A stretch of DNA of 64,000 nt from Erwinia persicina NBRC 102418 (GCF_001571305.1 NZ_BCTN01000006.1:1-64000); one strand, 5' to 3'. Shown: positions 18,706 through 28,025, counted from the stretch's first letter. Made by a program: numbers and translations. Notes: generated from the letters alone by a model not told the origin.

Positions 18706-19254
18706 TCAAAAACCAGGATCCCAATCTACTTTAATGGTACGAGTAGTGAGATCGACATTCTTGATAACCTGTTCATCGAGGAACGGAATTAGCCGCTCCT
18801 GCGCACCAAATGCATCCTTCAGGTTTGCCTTCACGACGAGAACGTCGTTCGAACCGGTTTCCATCATATCGATGACTTTACCCAGTTCGTAACCTTCAGT
18901 GGTCACCACCTGGCAGCCCATAAGGTCTTTCCAGTAGTAGTCACCGCTATCCAGTTCCGGCAGTTGCTCTGAGCCCACGACAATTTCGCAATTCGTCAGC
19001 AGACCCGCAGCATCACGATCGTCAATGCCTTTGACTTTGATGATCATGTCCTGATTGTGGCGCTTCCAGCCTTCCAGCTCGACAAGCTGCCATTGACCCG
19101 CCCGCTGGATAAACCACGGCTGATAGTCAAAAATGCTTTCGGCGTCTTCGGTGGAGGAAAACACTTTGAGCCAACCACGAATACCGTAAGCCGAGCCCAT
19201 CTTCCCCAGAATTAACGGGTTAGCGGGAGGCTGCGAGGTGAGTTGCTTGCTCAT
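18706..19254 (-). CDS. rimM: 16S rRNA processing / 30S maturation factor RimM
   Basis: RimM binds S19 and assists maturation of the 30S head. The start at 19254 gives [20 protein letters not shown] and 182 residues, the same length as E. coli RimM. The N-terminal RimM domain includes [19 protein letters not shown], and the C-terminal PRC-barrel region includes [21 protein letters not shown] short extension to 19263 is possible but not needed. The gene lies 18 bp downstream of rpsP. Confidence 0.96.
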   Translation of the reverse strand: MSKQLTSQPPANPLILGKMGSAYGIRGWLKVFSSTEDAESIFDYQPWFIQRAGQWQLVELEGWKRHNQDMIIKVKGIDDRDAAGLLTNCEIVVGSEQLPELDSGDYYWKDLMGCQVVTTEGYELGKVIDMMETGSNDVLVVKANLKDAFGAQERLIPFLDEQVIKNVDLTTRTIKVDWDPGF

Positions 19255-19272
19255 GTTGACCACCGTGACAGA

Positions 19273-19521
19273 TTAAGCTGCTTTCTTAGCTTGTTTGATC
19301 AGCGCATTAACGCGATCAGACAGAGTAGCGCCCTGGCCAACCCAGTGCTCAATGCGGTCCAGATCCAGACGCAGTGGTTCAGCCTGACCTGAAGCGATCG
19401 GGTTGAAGAAACCAACGCGCTCGATGAAGCGACCGTTGCGAGCATTACGGCTGTCGGTTACGACTACCTGATAAAACGGACGCTTTTTAGCGCCGTGACG
19501 TGCCAAACGAATTGTTACCAT
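19273..19521 (-). CDS. rpsP: 30S ribosomal protein S16
   Basis: S16 is an essential 30S assembly protein. The 82-residue product begins [20 protein letters not shown] and contains [12 protein letters not shown], both typical of the family. It is the first gene of the rpsP-rimM-trmD-rplS operon; its promoter must lie in the 136 bp after ffh. Confidence 0.98.
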   Translation of the reverse strand: MVTIRLARHGAKKRPFYQVVVTDSRNARNGRFIERVGFFNPIASGQAEPLRLDLDRIEHWVGQGATLSDRVNALIKQAKKAA

Positions 19522-19540
19522 AACATCCTCTTTAGTTAAT

Positions 19541-19576
19541 AAAACAGCCGGGCCCCATTGAGGGAACGGGGCCCGG
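19541..19576 (-). terminator. Terminator downstream of ffh
   Basis: A perfect 9-bp stem, CCGGGCCCC (19548-19556) and GGGGCCCGG (19568-19576), is followed on the minus strand by CTGTTTTATT. It lies between ffh and rpsP, about 80 bp beyond the ffh stop. Confidence 0.7.
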
Positions 19577-19657
19577 ATGCAATATAAAAAGCCCGAAAAT
19601 TTTACTCATTTTGGCGCAAAAAGCAATCTAATTCGCCTGAGTGGTTTTCCGGCTGGC

Positions 19658-21019
19658 TTAACGGCCTGGGAAGCCCGGCGGCATCATACCTTTCATACCG
19701 CGCATCATCTTCGCCATACCGCCCTTCTTCATCTTCTTCATCATGCGCTGCATGTCGTCGAACTGCTTCAATAAGCGGTTAACGTCCTGCACCTGCATAC
19801 CTGAACCTGTGGCAATGCGGCGCTTGCGGGAGCCTTTGATAATCTCAGGTTTTTCGCGCTCTTTACGCGTCATTGAGTTAATCATCGCTTCCATTCGCAC
19901 CAGCACTTTGTCATCCATCTGCGATTTAACGTTATCCGGCAGTTGCCCCATGCCCGGCAGTTTGCCCATCAGGCTGGCCATACCGCCCATGTTACGCATC
20001 TGCTTCAGCTGGTCGAGGAAGTCGTTCAGATCGAAGCCATCCCCCTTCTTCAGCTTGCTGGCCAGCTTTTCTGCCTGAGCACGGTCGACCTTGCTTTCGA
20101 TATCTTCAATCAGCGACAGCATGTCGCCCATGCCAAGGATACGCGAGGCAATACGGTCCGGATAGAACGGTTCGAGGGCTTCGGTCTTTTCACCGACACC
20201 CATAAATTTAATCGGCTTACCGGTAATATGACGAATCGACAGCGCTGCACCACCACGGGCATCACCGTCAACCTTGGTCAGAACCACCCCTGTCAGCGGC
20301 AGCGCTTCATTGAACGCTTTCGCCGTATTGGCGGCATCCTGCCCCGTCATGGCATCGACCACAAACAGCGTTTCCACCGGATTAATCGCGGCGTGAATCT
20401 GTTTGATCTCGTCCATCATCGCTTCATCAACGTGCAGTCGACCGGCGGTATCCACCAGCAGCACATCGTAGAATTTCAGCTTCGCCTGTTGCAGCGCGCT
20501 TTTAACGATATCGACCGGCTTCTGGCTGAGGTCTGACGGACAAAAATCAACCCCTACCTGCTCGGCCAGGGTTTCCAGCTGTTTAATCGCCGCCGGGCGA
20601 TAGACGTCGGCGGACACCACCAGCACTTTTTTCTTGTGCTTTTCACGCAGGAATTTCCCCAGTTTGCCGACGCTGGTAGTTTTACCCGCCCCCTGCAAAC
20701 CGGCCATCAGCACCACGGCTGGCGGCTGAGCGGCCAGGTTCAGAGTGTTGTTCTCTTCCCCCATCGCGGCAACCAGCTCGTTTTTGACGATCTTGACGAA
20801 CTCCTGACCTGGGGTCAGACTTTTGTTTACTTCATGACCCACTGCGCGTTCTTTAACGCGCCCAATGAAGTCACGAACGACCGGCAGCGCAACGTCTGCT
20901 TCCAGCAACGCCATGCGAACTTCGCGCAGCGTGTCTTTAATATTGTCTTCTGTCAGACGCCCGCGGCCACTGATATTGCGCAGGCTCTGCGACAGTCTGT
21001 CGGTTAAATTATCAAACAT
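19658..21019 (-). CDS. ffh: Signal recognition particle GTPase Ffh
   Basis: Ffh binds 4.5S RNA and signal sequences of membrane proteins as they leave the ribosome, and hands them to FtsY. The start at 21019 (MFDNLTDRLSQSLR) gives 453 residues, as in E. coli; the frame continues upstream to 21103 without homology. An N-domain is followed by the G-domain (P-loop GLQGAGKTTS near 107, DTAGR near 190, TKVDGDARGG near 248). The methionine-rich M-domain carries RNA-binding SGMQVQDVN and a tail of repeated MxKM/MRGMKG. Confidence 0.97.
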   Translation of the reverse strand: MFDNLTDRLSQSLRNISGRGRLTEDNIKDTLREVRMALLEADVALPVVRDFIGRVKERAVGHEVNKSLTPGQEFVKIVKNELVAAMGEENNTLNLAAQPPAVVLMAGLQGAGKTTSVGKLGKFLREKHKKKVLVVSADVYRPAAIKQLETLAEQVGVDFCPSDLSQKPVDIVKSALQQAKLKFYDVLLVDTAGRLHVDEAMMDEIKQIHAAINPVETLFVVDAMTGQDAANTAKAFNEALPLTGVVLTKVDGDARGGAALSIRHITGKPIKFMGVGEKTEALEPFYPDRIASRILGMGDMLSLIEDIESKVDRAQAEKLASKLKKGDGFDLNDFLDQLKQMRNMGGMASLMGKLPGMGQLPDNVKSQMDDKVLVRMEAMINSMTRKEREKPEIIKGSRKRRIATGSGMQVQDVNRLLKQFDDMQRMMKKMKKGGMAKMMRGMKGMMPPGFPGR

Positions 21020-21184
21020 CGTCTCTCGCTCAACGTAATGAGAGGCCGCCTCAGCGACACAATGGCGCGGATTATAACATAGAGATGGCGGGATCTCAGC
21101 CATATGCGATGAGATCGTTTGGAGCCAGCAGCCGCTGGCGCTATACTGACTTTTTTCTCATCTGGTCTGTACCTGACGAAATCT

Positions 21185-21976
21185 ATGTCTGTCATTGCGA
21201 TTCTGGCGCTACTTGCCTACTCATTCAGCCTTGCACTTATCGTTCCCAGCCTGCTGCGGAAAAACAGCACCTGGCGTCGACTGGCGGTTCTGTCTGCCGT
21301 TGTGGCCCTGGTGTGCCATGCGGTGGCGCTGGAACAGCGTATTTTTGGACCGGACGGCGGGCAAAATCTGAGCCTGCTTAACATCGGTTCGCTGGTAAGT
21401 CTGCTGATTTGCGCCATTATGACCATCGTTGCCTCGCGCAACCGTGGCTGGATATTGTTACCTGTCGTTTACAGTTTTGCACTGATCAATCTGGCTTTTG
21501 CCACGTTCGTACCGAATGCTTTTATCACGCACCTGGAAACCACGCCGGGTATGATGGTGCATATTGGCCTTGCGCTCTTTGCTTATGCCACGCTGATTAT
21601 TGCCGCGCTGTACGCCTTACAGCTTGCCTGGATTGACTGGCTGTTGAAGAATAAGAAGCTGGCGTTCAACAACGATATCCCTCCGCTGATGACCATTGAA
21701 CGTAAAATGTTCCATATCACGCAGATAGGCGTCGTACTGCTGACGCTGGTGCTCTGTACCGGCCTGTTCTATATGCAGGATCTGTTCAGTCGTGAGAATA
21801 TCGACAAAGCCGTGCTCTCTATTCTGGCCTGGTTCCTCTACATTGTGCTGCTGTGGGGCCACTACCATGAAGGCTGGCGCGGTCGCCGCGTGGTGTGGTT
21901 TAACTGTGGCGGTGCCTTTTTACTGACCATGGCCTATTTCGGTAGCCGCATGTTGCAGCATTTTCTTTCCTCCTGA
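21185..21976 (+). CDS. ypjD: CcsA-like inner membrane protein YpjD
   Basis: The 263-residue protein (start MSVIAILALLAYSF) has about eight transmembrane segments and the core of the cytochrome c assembly/CcsA-CcmC superfamily. Conserved features are HIGLALFAYATLIIAALYAL near 125 and HYHEGWRGRR near 233. Its precise role is not established; in E. coli it is functionally linked to YfjD (CorB) and magnesium homeostasis. It lies 22 bp upstream of yfjD in the same direction and diverges from ffh. The start was placed by comparison with the E. coli form; the frame itself opens 66 bp earlier. Confidence 0.93.
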   Translation: MSVIAILALLAYSFSLALIVPSLLRKNSTWRRLAVLSAVVALVCHAVALEQRIFGPDGGQNLSLLNIGSLVSLLICAIMTIVASRNRGWILLPVVYSFALINLAFATFVPNAFITHLETTPGMMVHIGLALFAYATLIIAALYALQLAWIDWLLKNKKLAFNNDIPPLMTIERKMFHITQIGVVLLTLVLCTGLFYMQDLFSRENIDKAVLSILAWFLYIVLLWGHYHEGWRGRRVVWFNCGGAFLLTMAYFGSRMLQHFLSS

Positions 21977-21998
21977 TTGACCACCACAAGGACCTCCC

Positions 21999-23285
21999 TT
22001 GGAACACGTTTCAACCACGACCCTCATCGTTACGCTGGTCATTATGATTTTGGTGTCAGCGTACTTCTCCGGTTCAGAAACCGGCATGATGACCCTCAAT
22101 CGCTATAAACTGCGCCACCAGGCCAAAAATGGCGACCGTGCCGCCCGTCGTGTCGAAAAATTACTGCGTCGTCCTGACCGCCTGATTAGCCTGGTGCTGA
22201 TTGGTAATAACCTGGTCAACATCCTGGCTTCCGCGCTGGGGACCATTGTCGGAATGCGTTTGTATGGCGATGCCGGCGTGGCGATTGCTACCGGCATTCT
22301 GACCTTCCTCGTACTGGTGTTCGCTGAGGTACTGCCGAAAACAATTGCCGCACTCTACCCGGAGAAAGTGGCCTTCCCCAGCAGTTTCCTGCTGGGACCG
22401 CTGCAGGTGGTGATGATGCCACTTGTGTGGTTGCTGAACACCATTACCCGCATGCTGATGCGCATGGTAGGGATTAGAAGCGATGGCGCAGCCAGTGCCG
22501 CATTGAGCAAAGAGGAGCTACGTACGATTGTTTACGAGTCGCGCTCACTGATGTCACGCCGTAATCAGGATATGCTGCTGTCCGTGCTCGACCTGGAAAA
22601 AGTCAACGTTGATGACATCATGGTGCCGCGTAACGAAATTGTCGGCATCAACATCAACGACGACTGGAAGTCTATTGTGCGCCAGTTAACTCACTCCCCA
22701 CACGGCCGCATTGTGCTTTACCGTGACTCTCTCGACAATGCCATGAGTATGCTGCGCGTGCGCGAAGCCTATCGCCTGATGACCGAGAAAAAAGAGTTCA
22801 CCAAAGAGGTGATGCTGCGGGCGGCAGATGAGATTTACTTCGTGCCTGAAGGGACACCGCTTAACGTGCAACTGGTTAAATTCCAGCGCAATAAGGAAAA
22901 AGTGGGCCTGGTGATCGACGAATACGGTGATATTAAAGGGCTGGTAACCATTGAAGATATTCTGGAAGAGATTGTCGGTGATTTTACGACTTCAATGTCC
23001 CCTTCGCTGGCTGAAGAGGTGATGCCGCAGAATGACGGTTCGGTGTTAATTGAAGGCAGCGCTAACGTGCGTGAGCTGAACAAAGCCTTTAACTGGACGC
23101 TGCCGGAAGAAGAAGCCCGCACCATTAACGGTATGATTCTGGAAGCGTTACAGGATATCCCGCTGGCCAACACCACGGTGCAAATCGATCATTACGCCGT
23201 CGACATTCTCGACGTGCAGGACAACATGATTAAGCAGGTTCGCATCACCCCGCAGACGTCGCTGAAGGAATCAGTGGGGTCGTAA
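21999..23285 (+). CDS. yfjD: HlyC/CorC-family membrane protein YfjD (CorB)
   Basis: The 428-residue protein has an N-terminal DUF21 domain (CNNM-type, about four membrane segments, SAYFSGSETGMMTLNRYKLR near residue 21), two CBS domains (about 200-330, DDIMVPRNEIVGI) and a C-terminal CorC/HlyC domain. The family is linked to magnesium or cobalt efflux. It starts with TTG, with AAGGAC nine bases ahead. This rare start seems shared with E. coli yfjD. It probably forms an operon with ypjD and is followed by a strong bidirectional terminator. Confidence 0.94.
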   Translation: MEHVSTTTLIVTLVIMILVSAYFSGSETGMMTLNRYKLRHQAKNGDRAARRVEKLLRRPDRLISLVLIGNNLVNILASALGTIVGMRLYGDAGVAIATGILTFLVLVFAEVLPKTIAALYPEKVAFPSSFLLGPLQVVMMPLVWLLNTITRMLMRMVGIRSDGAASAALSKEELRTIVYESRSLMSRRNQDMLLSVLDLEKVNVDDIMVPRNEIVGININDDWKSIVRQLTHSPHGRIVLYRDSLDNAMSMLRVREAYRLMTEKKEFTKEVMLRAADEIYFVPEGTPLNVQLVKFQRNKEKVGLVIDEYGDIKGLVTIEDILEEIVGDFTTSMSPSLAEEVMPQNDGSVLIEGSANVRELNKAFNWTLPEEEARTINGMILEALQDIPLANTTVQIDHYAVDILDVQDNMIKQVRITPQTSLKESVGS

Positions 23286-23306
23286 GCGGAAAGTGTTCAG
23301 AAGGTT

Positions 23307-23350
23307 AAAAAAAGGCCGGCCCCTGCATACCGTCGGGGCCGGCCTTTTTT
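23307..23350. terminator. Bidirectional terminator between yfjD and luxS
   Basis: A perfect 13-bp stem (arms 23311-23323 and 23335-23347) is flanked by A-runs on the left and T-runs on the right. It can therefore stop transcription from both the convergent genes yfjD and luxS. Confidence 0.92.
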
Positions 23351-23370
23351 CGATCAACCAGACACATCAA

Positions 23371-23886
23371 CTAGATGTGCAGCTCTTTCAGCTTCTCTTT
23401 CGGCAGCGCCAGTTCATCGTTACGGTTAACGCGAATGTCGTTGTCGATGATGTTGCGCGCGATATCCTGCGCTTCATCCAGTGAATGCATTTCGCAGGTC
23501 CCACACTGATAAATATTCAGCTCGGGGATATCACTCTGGTTTTTTACCTTCAGCACGTCAGCCATCGCGGCCTTCCATGCTTTTGCCACACGCTGCTCGT
23601 CCGGCGTACCAATCAGGCTCATATAGAAACCGGTACGGCAGCCCATTGGGGAGATATCAATGATTTCCACGCCGTCACCATTCAGGTGATCGCGCATAAA
23701 GCCTGCGAACAGATGCTCCAGCGTATGGATACCACGCTCGGTCAGGATCTCGATATTCGGGCGGCAGAAACGCAGATCGAATACGGTGATGGTATCACCA
23801 GCAGGGGTCTTCATGGTTTTGGCTACGCGCACAGCGGGAGCGGCCATGATGGTGTGATCGACGGTAAAGCTATCCAGCAATGGCAT
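23371..23886 (-). CDS. luxS: S-ribosylhomocysteine lyase LuxS (autoinducer-2 synthase)
   Basis: LuxS cleaves S-ribosylhomocysteine to homocysteine and 4,5-dihydroxy-2,3-pentanedione, the precursor of autoinducer 2. The 171-residue protein carries the metal motif HTLEH (HxxEH, near residues 54-58), [10 protein letters not shown] near 83, and the cysteine segment CGTCEMHS near 128. Size equals E. coli LuxS. It is a single gene, divergent from the sRNA gene micA, in the conserved luxS-micA-gshA order. Confidence 0.98.
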   Translation of the reverse strand: MPLLDSFTVDHTIMAAPAVRVAKTMKTPAGDTITVFDLRFCRPNIEILTERGIHTLEHLFAGFMRDHLNGDGVEIIDISPMGCRTGFYMSLIGTPDEQRVAKAWKAAMADVLKVKNQSDIPELNIYQCGTCEMHSLDEAQDIARNIIDNDIRVNRNDELALPKEKLKELHI

Positions 23887-23925
23887 ACTTGTTACCTCAA
23901 CTAATGAATTTATTTTTGAACCGAT

Positions 23926-23953
23926 GAAACTTTTTCAAACTCTGTACGTCTGA
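23926..23953 (+). promoter_or_regulatory. Sigma-E promoter of micA
   Basis: GAAACTT (23926-23932) and TCTGA (23949-23953), separated by 16 bp, match the RpoE consensus GGAACTT-N15-16-TCTRA. The predicted start of transcription is at about 23960, the first base of the micA homology. Confidence 0.75.
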
Positions 23954-23959
23954 ATATAT

Positions 23960-24037
23960 GAAAGACGCGCATTTGTTATCATCATCTCATCCCTGACAAC
24001 AGAGATGTAATTTGGGCCACAGTAATGTGGCCTTTTT
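23960..24037 (+). ncRNA. micA: Hfq-dependent small RNA MicA
   Basis: This is about 78 nt, starting with GAAAGACGCGC and the conserved antisense region rich in ATC repeats. A terminator hairpin follows (GGCCACA, loop GTAA, TGTGGCC, then TTTTTC). In E. coli, MicA lies in the same luxS-gshA gap, is transcribed by sigma-E, and represses ompA and other outer membrane protein mRNAs by pairing near their start codons. The plus-strand terminator with no protein gene ahead of it supports an RNA gene. Confidence 0.9.
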
Positions 24038-24049
24038 CTTTTGTGCCGC

Positions 24050-25609
24050 TTAACGCTTACCTTGCAAAAAGGTTTCCAGGTCAAGCGTATCACTTTCTTC
24101 GATATCCTGCTGACTCACCTTAGAACGCTGCGCTTCATCGCTAAACTGCTGTTCCGTCAGCACCTCATAAGACTCTTCGCTTAACTGAGCACGATACTGT
24201 TCTGCCAGCGCCAGACCGGCACCACCGATGCCGTTCTCTTTCAGCGTCTGCAGGAATCGCGCAGAGTAGGTCAGGTCGGGATCGTCAAATGACGCCACGA
24301 GACGGTCACACACGTCCTGATAATGGTGTTCATCGCTCTGGCTGTCGAGCGTTTCCGCCACACGGCGCAGATCGCTGAACAGGGCCTTGCCCACATCCAC
24401 CAGCAGATGCTGAGCTTCTTCACATCCCATGCCGATGGTCTGGCCTGGCTTGCGTCCTTCAAGGATCACCCGGTTCCAGTTCTTACGCGTACAGGCCAGC
24501 TCTGCACTGTTCATCTCCGGGGCATCCGCCAGCGTACACCAGATCAGGAACAGGTCGAGGAAGCGTACCTGATTGGCATCGACACCAATCGGAGAAAACG
24601 GATTAATATCCAGTGAGCGAACTTCGATATATTCAATGCCCCCACGCTGTAACGCGTCAGAAGGCGCTTCCCCGGAACGGGTGACACGCTTGGGCCGGAT
24701 AGGTGCGTACAGCTCATTCTCAATCTGCAGCACATTCGTATTCAACTGTAACCAGTTCCCCAGCTCATCTTTGACGCCCATTGCCGCAAACTCTTCAGAA
24801 GGCGTTTTAATCGCCGCTTTCAGACCGGTAATGTAGTCAGGAAGATTATTGAAGGTAATGCCGAGGTTGCTCTGGGATTTATTGGTATACCCAAGGTCGC
24901 TGAGACGTAACGAGGTGGCATAAGGCAGTGATAACATTCCCTTATCGCTACGTTCAAACGGCAGTGCGCTCTCCTTGCCCTGCAGGAAAGAGGAGCAGAT
25001 GGCCGGAGACGCGCCGAACAGATAAGGGATCACCCAGCCAAAACGATAATAGTTGCGGATCAGGCGCAGATAGCCATCTGAAATGGCCTCTTTACCGCTC
25101 TCAGCGTCTTTGACCCCTGCCCACGCCTGCCAGAAAGAGAGCGGAAGCGAGAAGTTGTAGTGTACGCCAGAGATAATCTGCATCAGTGCGCCATAACGGT
25201 TTTTCAGCCCCTGGCGATACAACGTCTTCATCTGACCGATATTGGAACGGCCATACTGTGCCAGTTCGATATCCTGATTGGGATCGATCATGCACGGCAT
25301 GCTCATCGGCCACATACGCTCCTCCCCCAGTTCACGGGCAACGTGGCGGTGGATATCGCGTAAAAATGCCAGCAGATGATCAATATCCTGATCGACCGGT
25401 GTGATAAATTCCAGCAGTGCTTCTGCAAAGTCAGTGGTAATCCACTTATGGGTCAAAGCGGAACCAAGAGAAGCCGGGTGTCCGGTAGTGGCAAGGTGCC
25501 CATCCGGCATAACGCGCAGCGTTTCGCGCTCTATACCGCGACCAATACCTTTAAGTGCGTCAGGATGAGCTTCCAGCCAGGAAAGCGCCTGTGATACGTC
25601 CGGGATCAA
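24050..25609 (-). CDS. gshA: Glutamate-cysteine ligase GshA
   Basis: GshA joins glutamate and cysteine using ATP, the rate-limiting step of glutathione synthesis. The chosen start is TTG at 25609 ([15 protein letters not shown]), five bases after GGGAGG. E. coli gshA also starts with TTG. An ATG at 25651 would add 14 residues with no homology. From the TTG the protein is 519 residues, one longer than in E. coli. Conserved parts are [13 protein letters not shown] near 22 and '[20 protein letters not shown]' near 115. A weak hairpin overlaps micA downstream. Confidence 0.95.
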   Translation of the reverse strand: MIPDVSQALSWLEAHPDALKGIGRGIERETLRVMPDGHLATTGHPASLGSALTHKWITTDFAEALLEFITPVDQDIDHLLAFLRDIHRHVARELGEERMWPMSMPCMIDPNQDIELAQYGRSNIGQMKTLYRQGLKNRYGALMQIISGVHYNFSLPLSFWQAWAGVKDAESGKEAISDGYLRLIRNYYRFGWVIPYLFGASPAICSSFLQGKESALPFERSDKGMLSLPYATSLRLSDLGYTNKSQSNLGITFNNLPDYITGLKAAIKTPSEEFAAMGVKDELGNWLQLNTNVLQIENELYAPIRPKRVTRSGEAPSDALQRGGIEYIEVRSLDINPFSPIGVDANQVRFLDLFLIWCTLADAPEMNSAELACTRKNWNRVILEGRKPGQTIGMGCEEAQHLLVDVGKALFSDLRRVAETLDSQSDEHHYQDVCDRLVASFDDPDLTYSARFLQTLKENGIGGAGLALAEQYRAQLSEESYEVLTEQQFSDEAQRSKVSQQDIEESDTLDLETFLQGKR

Positions 25610-25682
25610 ATTGACCTCCCGCTCAGAGAAAAATTTATTATTGTTCAGCATAATGTTAATCGCAGCGCCGCCTTAAAGCGAA

Positions 25683-26111
25683 TCAATGCCACCATTCCAT
25701 GCCCTGTAGTGTTGCGGCTGCCAGCAGCACATAACGCAAGGTTTTACCGATAGCGAGAAAGATCACCGTCGGTAGCCAGGCGAAACGCAGCCAGCCAGCA
25801 AGAACGCACAGCAGGTCACCCAACACGGGTAACCAGCTAAAAAGCAGCGCAGCAGGCCCGAATCGGTGCAGCCACGCCGTTGCTGTGTTGTGCCATCGCC
25901 CCTGACTTTTTACGGGAAGCAGGCGACCCACTATGATGTTGGTCACACCGCCCAGCGTATTCCCCAGCGCGGCAATCAGGACAACCAAACTGACAGAAAC
26001 CTTTCCTGCCAGCAGTAATCCCACCAGTAAGGCTTCTGAACTGCCAGGCAATAACGTGGCACTCAGAAAACTACTGGCAAACATCGAACCGTAAGCGAGC
26101 CATTCACTCAC
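25683..26111 (-). CDS. yqaA: DedA-like inner membrane protein YqaA
   Basis: The 142-residue protein has about four membrane segments and belongs to the SNARE-associated/VTT (DedA-like) family. It shows FLSATLLPGSSEALLVGLL near residue 16 and ALGNTLGGVTNIIVGR near 49. DedA proteins are linked to lipid recycling and membrane potential, but the role of this short form is unknown. Its start overlaps the yqaB stop by four bases, so the two are coupled, as in E. coli. Confidence 0.92.
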   Translation of the reverse strand: MSEWLAYGSMFASSFLSATLLPGSSEALLVGLLLAGKVSVSLVVLIAALGNTLGGVTNIIVGRLLPVKSQGRWHNTATAWLHRFGPAALLFSWLPVLGDLLCVLAGWLRFAWLPTVIFLAIGKTLRYVLLAAATLQGMEWWH

Positions 26112-26674
26112 AGCCGTCTGACATCCACGGCATCCATGCCGGCTGCGCAGGCGGCCTGAAGACCATAGTCAGCATCCTCGAACACCACACAGCGTGCAGG
26201 CGTTACGCCGATTAACTCAGCGCAACGCAGGAATGTATCAGGTTCTGGCTTATGACGTTTAACATCATCTGCTGCGACAATGGCATCAAAATAACTGAGG
26301 AGCCCAAGGTGCTGTAACAGTCCGACGGCCACTGAATGCTCACTGCCGGTGCCCACCGCCATCGGGCGACGCCCTTTGTACGCTCTGACCACTTCCACCA
26401 GCGGGAGCGGCTGCACGCTGTCATACAGCATGGTTTTGAGCAGCGCCGTTTTTTCTTCCGCCAGCCGGTAAGGATCAAGATCGCTTTGATGGCGGTTGAT
26501 GATCACCTGGGCGATATGCCATGTGGGTGAACCATTTAAGCCCACCATGGCCGCTTCATCGAAGTTCATGCCGTATTTTTCCAGCACCTGATGCCAGGCT
26601 TTTCGGTGTGTAGGTTCAGTATCCAGGATGGTGCCATCCATATCGAAGATCAAACCGTCGTAAGCATCGTACAT
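26108..26674 (-). CDS. yqaB: Fructose-1-phosphate/6-phosphogluconate phosphatase YqaB
   Basis: A 188-residue HAD-like phosphatase of the beta-phosphoglucomutase group. Motif I is LIFDMDGTILDTEPTH (nucleophile Asp11, acid Asp13). Motif II is AVGTGSE, and motifs III/IV are KRHKPEPDTF and VFEDADYGLQAA. E. coli YqaB acts on fructose 1-phosphate and 6-phosphogluconate. It is the first gene of the yqaB-yqaA pair. Confidence 0.93.
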   Translation of the reverse strand: MYDAYDGLIFDMDGTILDTEPTHRKAWHQVLEKYGMNFDEAAMVGLNGSPTWHIAQVIINRHQSDLDPYRLAEEKTALLKTMLYDSVQPLPLVEVVRAYKGRRPMAVGTGSEHSVAVGLLQHLGLLSYFDAIVAADDVKRHKPEPDTFLRCAELIGVTPARCVVFEDADYGLQAACAAGMDAVDVRRL

Positions 26675-27014
26675 TCATGCATCCATCCTGATCACGGAAC
26701 GATTACTTTAGCGTAAAGCACCCACATTGTCGCTGCCGGGATGGATCAGCAAATGCCTTGAAATATAGAGGGATTTTGATTATCAGATAAATGCGTGGGA
26801 TAAAGCGCAGGAAAATTTGCTTTAAAATGATCATTCTTAAGGAGGATGTGCAGAAAACAAGCGAAGAGAATAAGGGGACGAGGGGGAAGTCAGGAAGATG
26901 ATTCGGCTTCGCCTTACGCGGAAGTCACGTCGCGAAAGCGCTTATTCTTCCTTAGTGCTGGCGGTAAGACAGCTACACAGTGGCCACTCAAAGAGACGTT
27001 CACTTGTCAGAATA
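26675..27014. other. Gene-free stretch between yqaB and the tRNA cluster
   Basis: This holds the yqaB promoter region and, from about 26890, the first of three diverged copies of a roughly 120-bp spacer that precedes each tRNA-Arg gene (common pieces GAAGATGATTCGGCTTCGC and GTGCTGGC). A short frame crossing into the tRNA is not credible as a gene. Confidence 0.6.
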
Positions 27015-27091
27015 TGGTGCATCCAGGAGGATTCGAACCTCCGACCGCTCGGTTCGTAGCCGAGTACTCTATCCAGCTGAGCTATGGATGC
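27015..27091 (-). tRNA. tRNA-Arg (anticodon ACG), copy 1
   Basis: This 77-base gene encodes CCA and folds as tRNA-Arg with anticodon ACG (read as ICG), serving CGU/CGC/CGA codons. It is identical to the three following copies and corresponds to the E. coli argVYZQ cluster next to serV and csrA. It is the last of the array in transcription order. Confidence 0.97.
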
Positions 27092-27164
27092 AGGGGTCAA
27101 GCATGTTGATTTTACAGACTTCAGAAGCAGGCCACTACAGAGTAGCCTGCCACTTTTCAGAATA

Positions 27165-27190
27165 GGGCGCATCCAGAAGGATGATTCGGC
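27165..27190 (-). pseudogene. Vestige of a tRNA-Arg 3' end
   Basis: GCGCATCCAGAAGGATGATT resembles the complement of the tRNA-Arg 3' end and is preceded by CACTTTTCAGAATA, the same flank that stands in front of intact copies 1 and 2. It looks like the remains of a fifth tRNA lost by deletion. Confidence 0.45.
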
Positions 27191-27296
27191 TTCGCATCAC
27201 CCTGACGGGCTGTCGCGAGCGACATTATCCTCCTTTGTGCTGGCAGTAAAACACCTACAACATGCCAACGCAAAGAGACGTCCACTTTTCAGAATA

Positions 27297-27373
27297 TGGT
27301 GCATCCAGGAGGATTCGAACCTCCGACCGCTCGGTTCGTAGCCGAGTACTCTATCCAGCTGAGCTATGGATGC
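27297..27373 (-). tRNA. tRNA-Arg (anticodon ACG), copy 2
   Basis: This 77-base gene is identical in sequence to the other three tRNA-Arg(ACG) copies, with CCA encoded. It is separated from copy 1 by a spacer that contains a decayed tRNA end. Confidence 0.97.
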
Positions 27374-27597
27374 AAAGGTAAAACGACGCAGTTTTCTGCG
27401 GGGTAACACTATCGGGGGAGATAAAGCGACAAACCTGAGGAGATACTGAAGAAAATCACGACCACTCATTAAGAAATGATGTAACCGGGAAGATCATTCG
27501 GCTATGACTTAAACCTGATGAGCATCGTGGTTTTCCTTTGCGCTGGCGAAAAACTTTATAACATGCCAGTACACAGGATTTTCACTCTTTAATAAAA

Positions 27598-27674
27598 TGG
27601 TGCATCCAGGAGGATTCGAACCTCCGACCGCTCGGTTCGTAGCCGAGTACTCTATCCAGCTGAGCTATGGATGC
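27598..27674 (-). tRNA. tRNA-Arg (anticodon ACG), copy 3
   Basis: This 77-base gene is identical to the other tRNA-Arg(ACG) copies in the cluster, with CCA encoded. The spacer before it is the most diverged of the three repeated spacers. Confidence 0.97.
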
Positions 27675-27787
27675 ATTGCTACTTCTTGTATAACGCAGTG
27701 TGCTGACTACTCACCGTGATGCAGGGCTGCTAACGCTGCACCAGTACTTCCCAATATTAAAGCCGCACTAAGCCGCTTTAAAAAATG

Positions 27788-27864
27788 TGGTGCATCCAGG
27801 AGGATTCGAACCTCCGACCGCTCGGTTCGTAGCCGAGTACTCTATCCAGCTGAGCTATGGATGC
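27788..27864 (-). tRNA. tRNA-Arg (anticodon ACG), copy 4
   Basis: This 77-base gene lies four bases from the tRNA-Ser gene and is identical to the other three arginine copies. It is the first arginine tRNA in the transcript that starts at serV. Confidence 0.97.
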
Positions 27865-27868
27865 AAAA

Positions 27869-27961
27869 TGGCGGTGAGGCGGGGATTCGAACCCCGGATG
27901 CAGCTTTTGACCGCATACTCCCTTAGCAGGGGAGCGCCTTCAGCCTCTCGGCCACCTCACC
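27869..27961 (-). tRNA. serV: tRNA-Ser (anticodon GCU)
   Basis: This 93-base class II tRNA has a long variable arm and encoded CCA. Anticodon GCU reads AGU/AGC serine codons. It is first in the serV-arg operon, as in E. coli, with a strong promoter about 65 bp upstream. Confidence 0.96.
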
Positions 27962-28025
27962 ACTAGCACTCTTTCGAGTTGTGCTTCAGAACGTTGTATC
28001 TGCTCATCGGCACTGCGTGGCGCAC

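Noticed and set aside
18671-18724. An extended start for trmD overlapping rimM.
   Set aside because: The added residues have no family resemblance, and [13 protein letters not shown] is the conserved start.
21020-21103. A 28-codon N-terminal extension of ffh.
   Set aside because: Ffh proteins start at MFDNLTDRLS; the extension crosses the promoter region shared with ypjD.
25610-25651. An ATG start for gshA 14 codons upstream.
   Set aside because: The TTG at 25609 has a strong ribosome-binding site and matches the known E. coli TTG start; the extra residues are not conserved.
27084-27341. Open frames running through the tRNA-Arg genes, with tRNA-derived peptide sequence.
   Set aside because: They are translations of structural RNA genes and spacers; the tRNAs explain the sequence.
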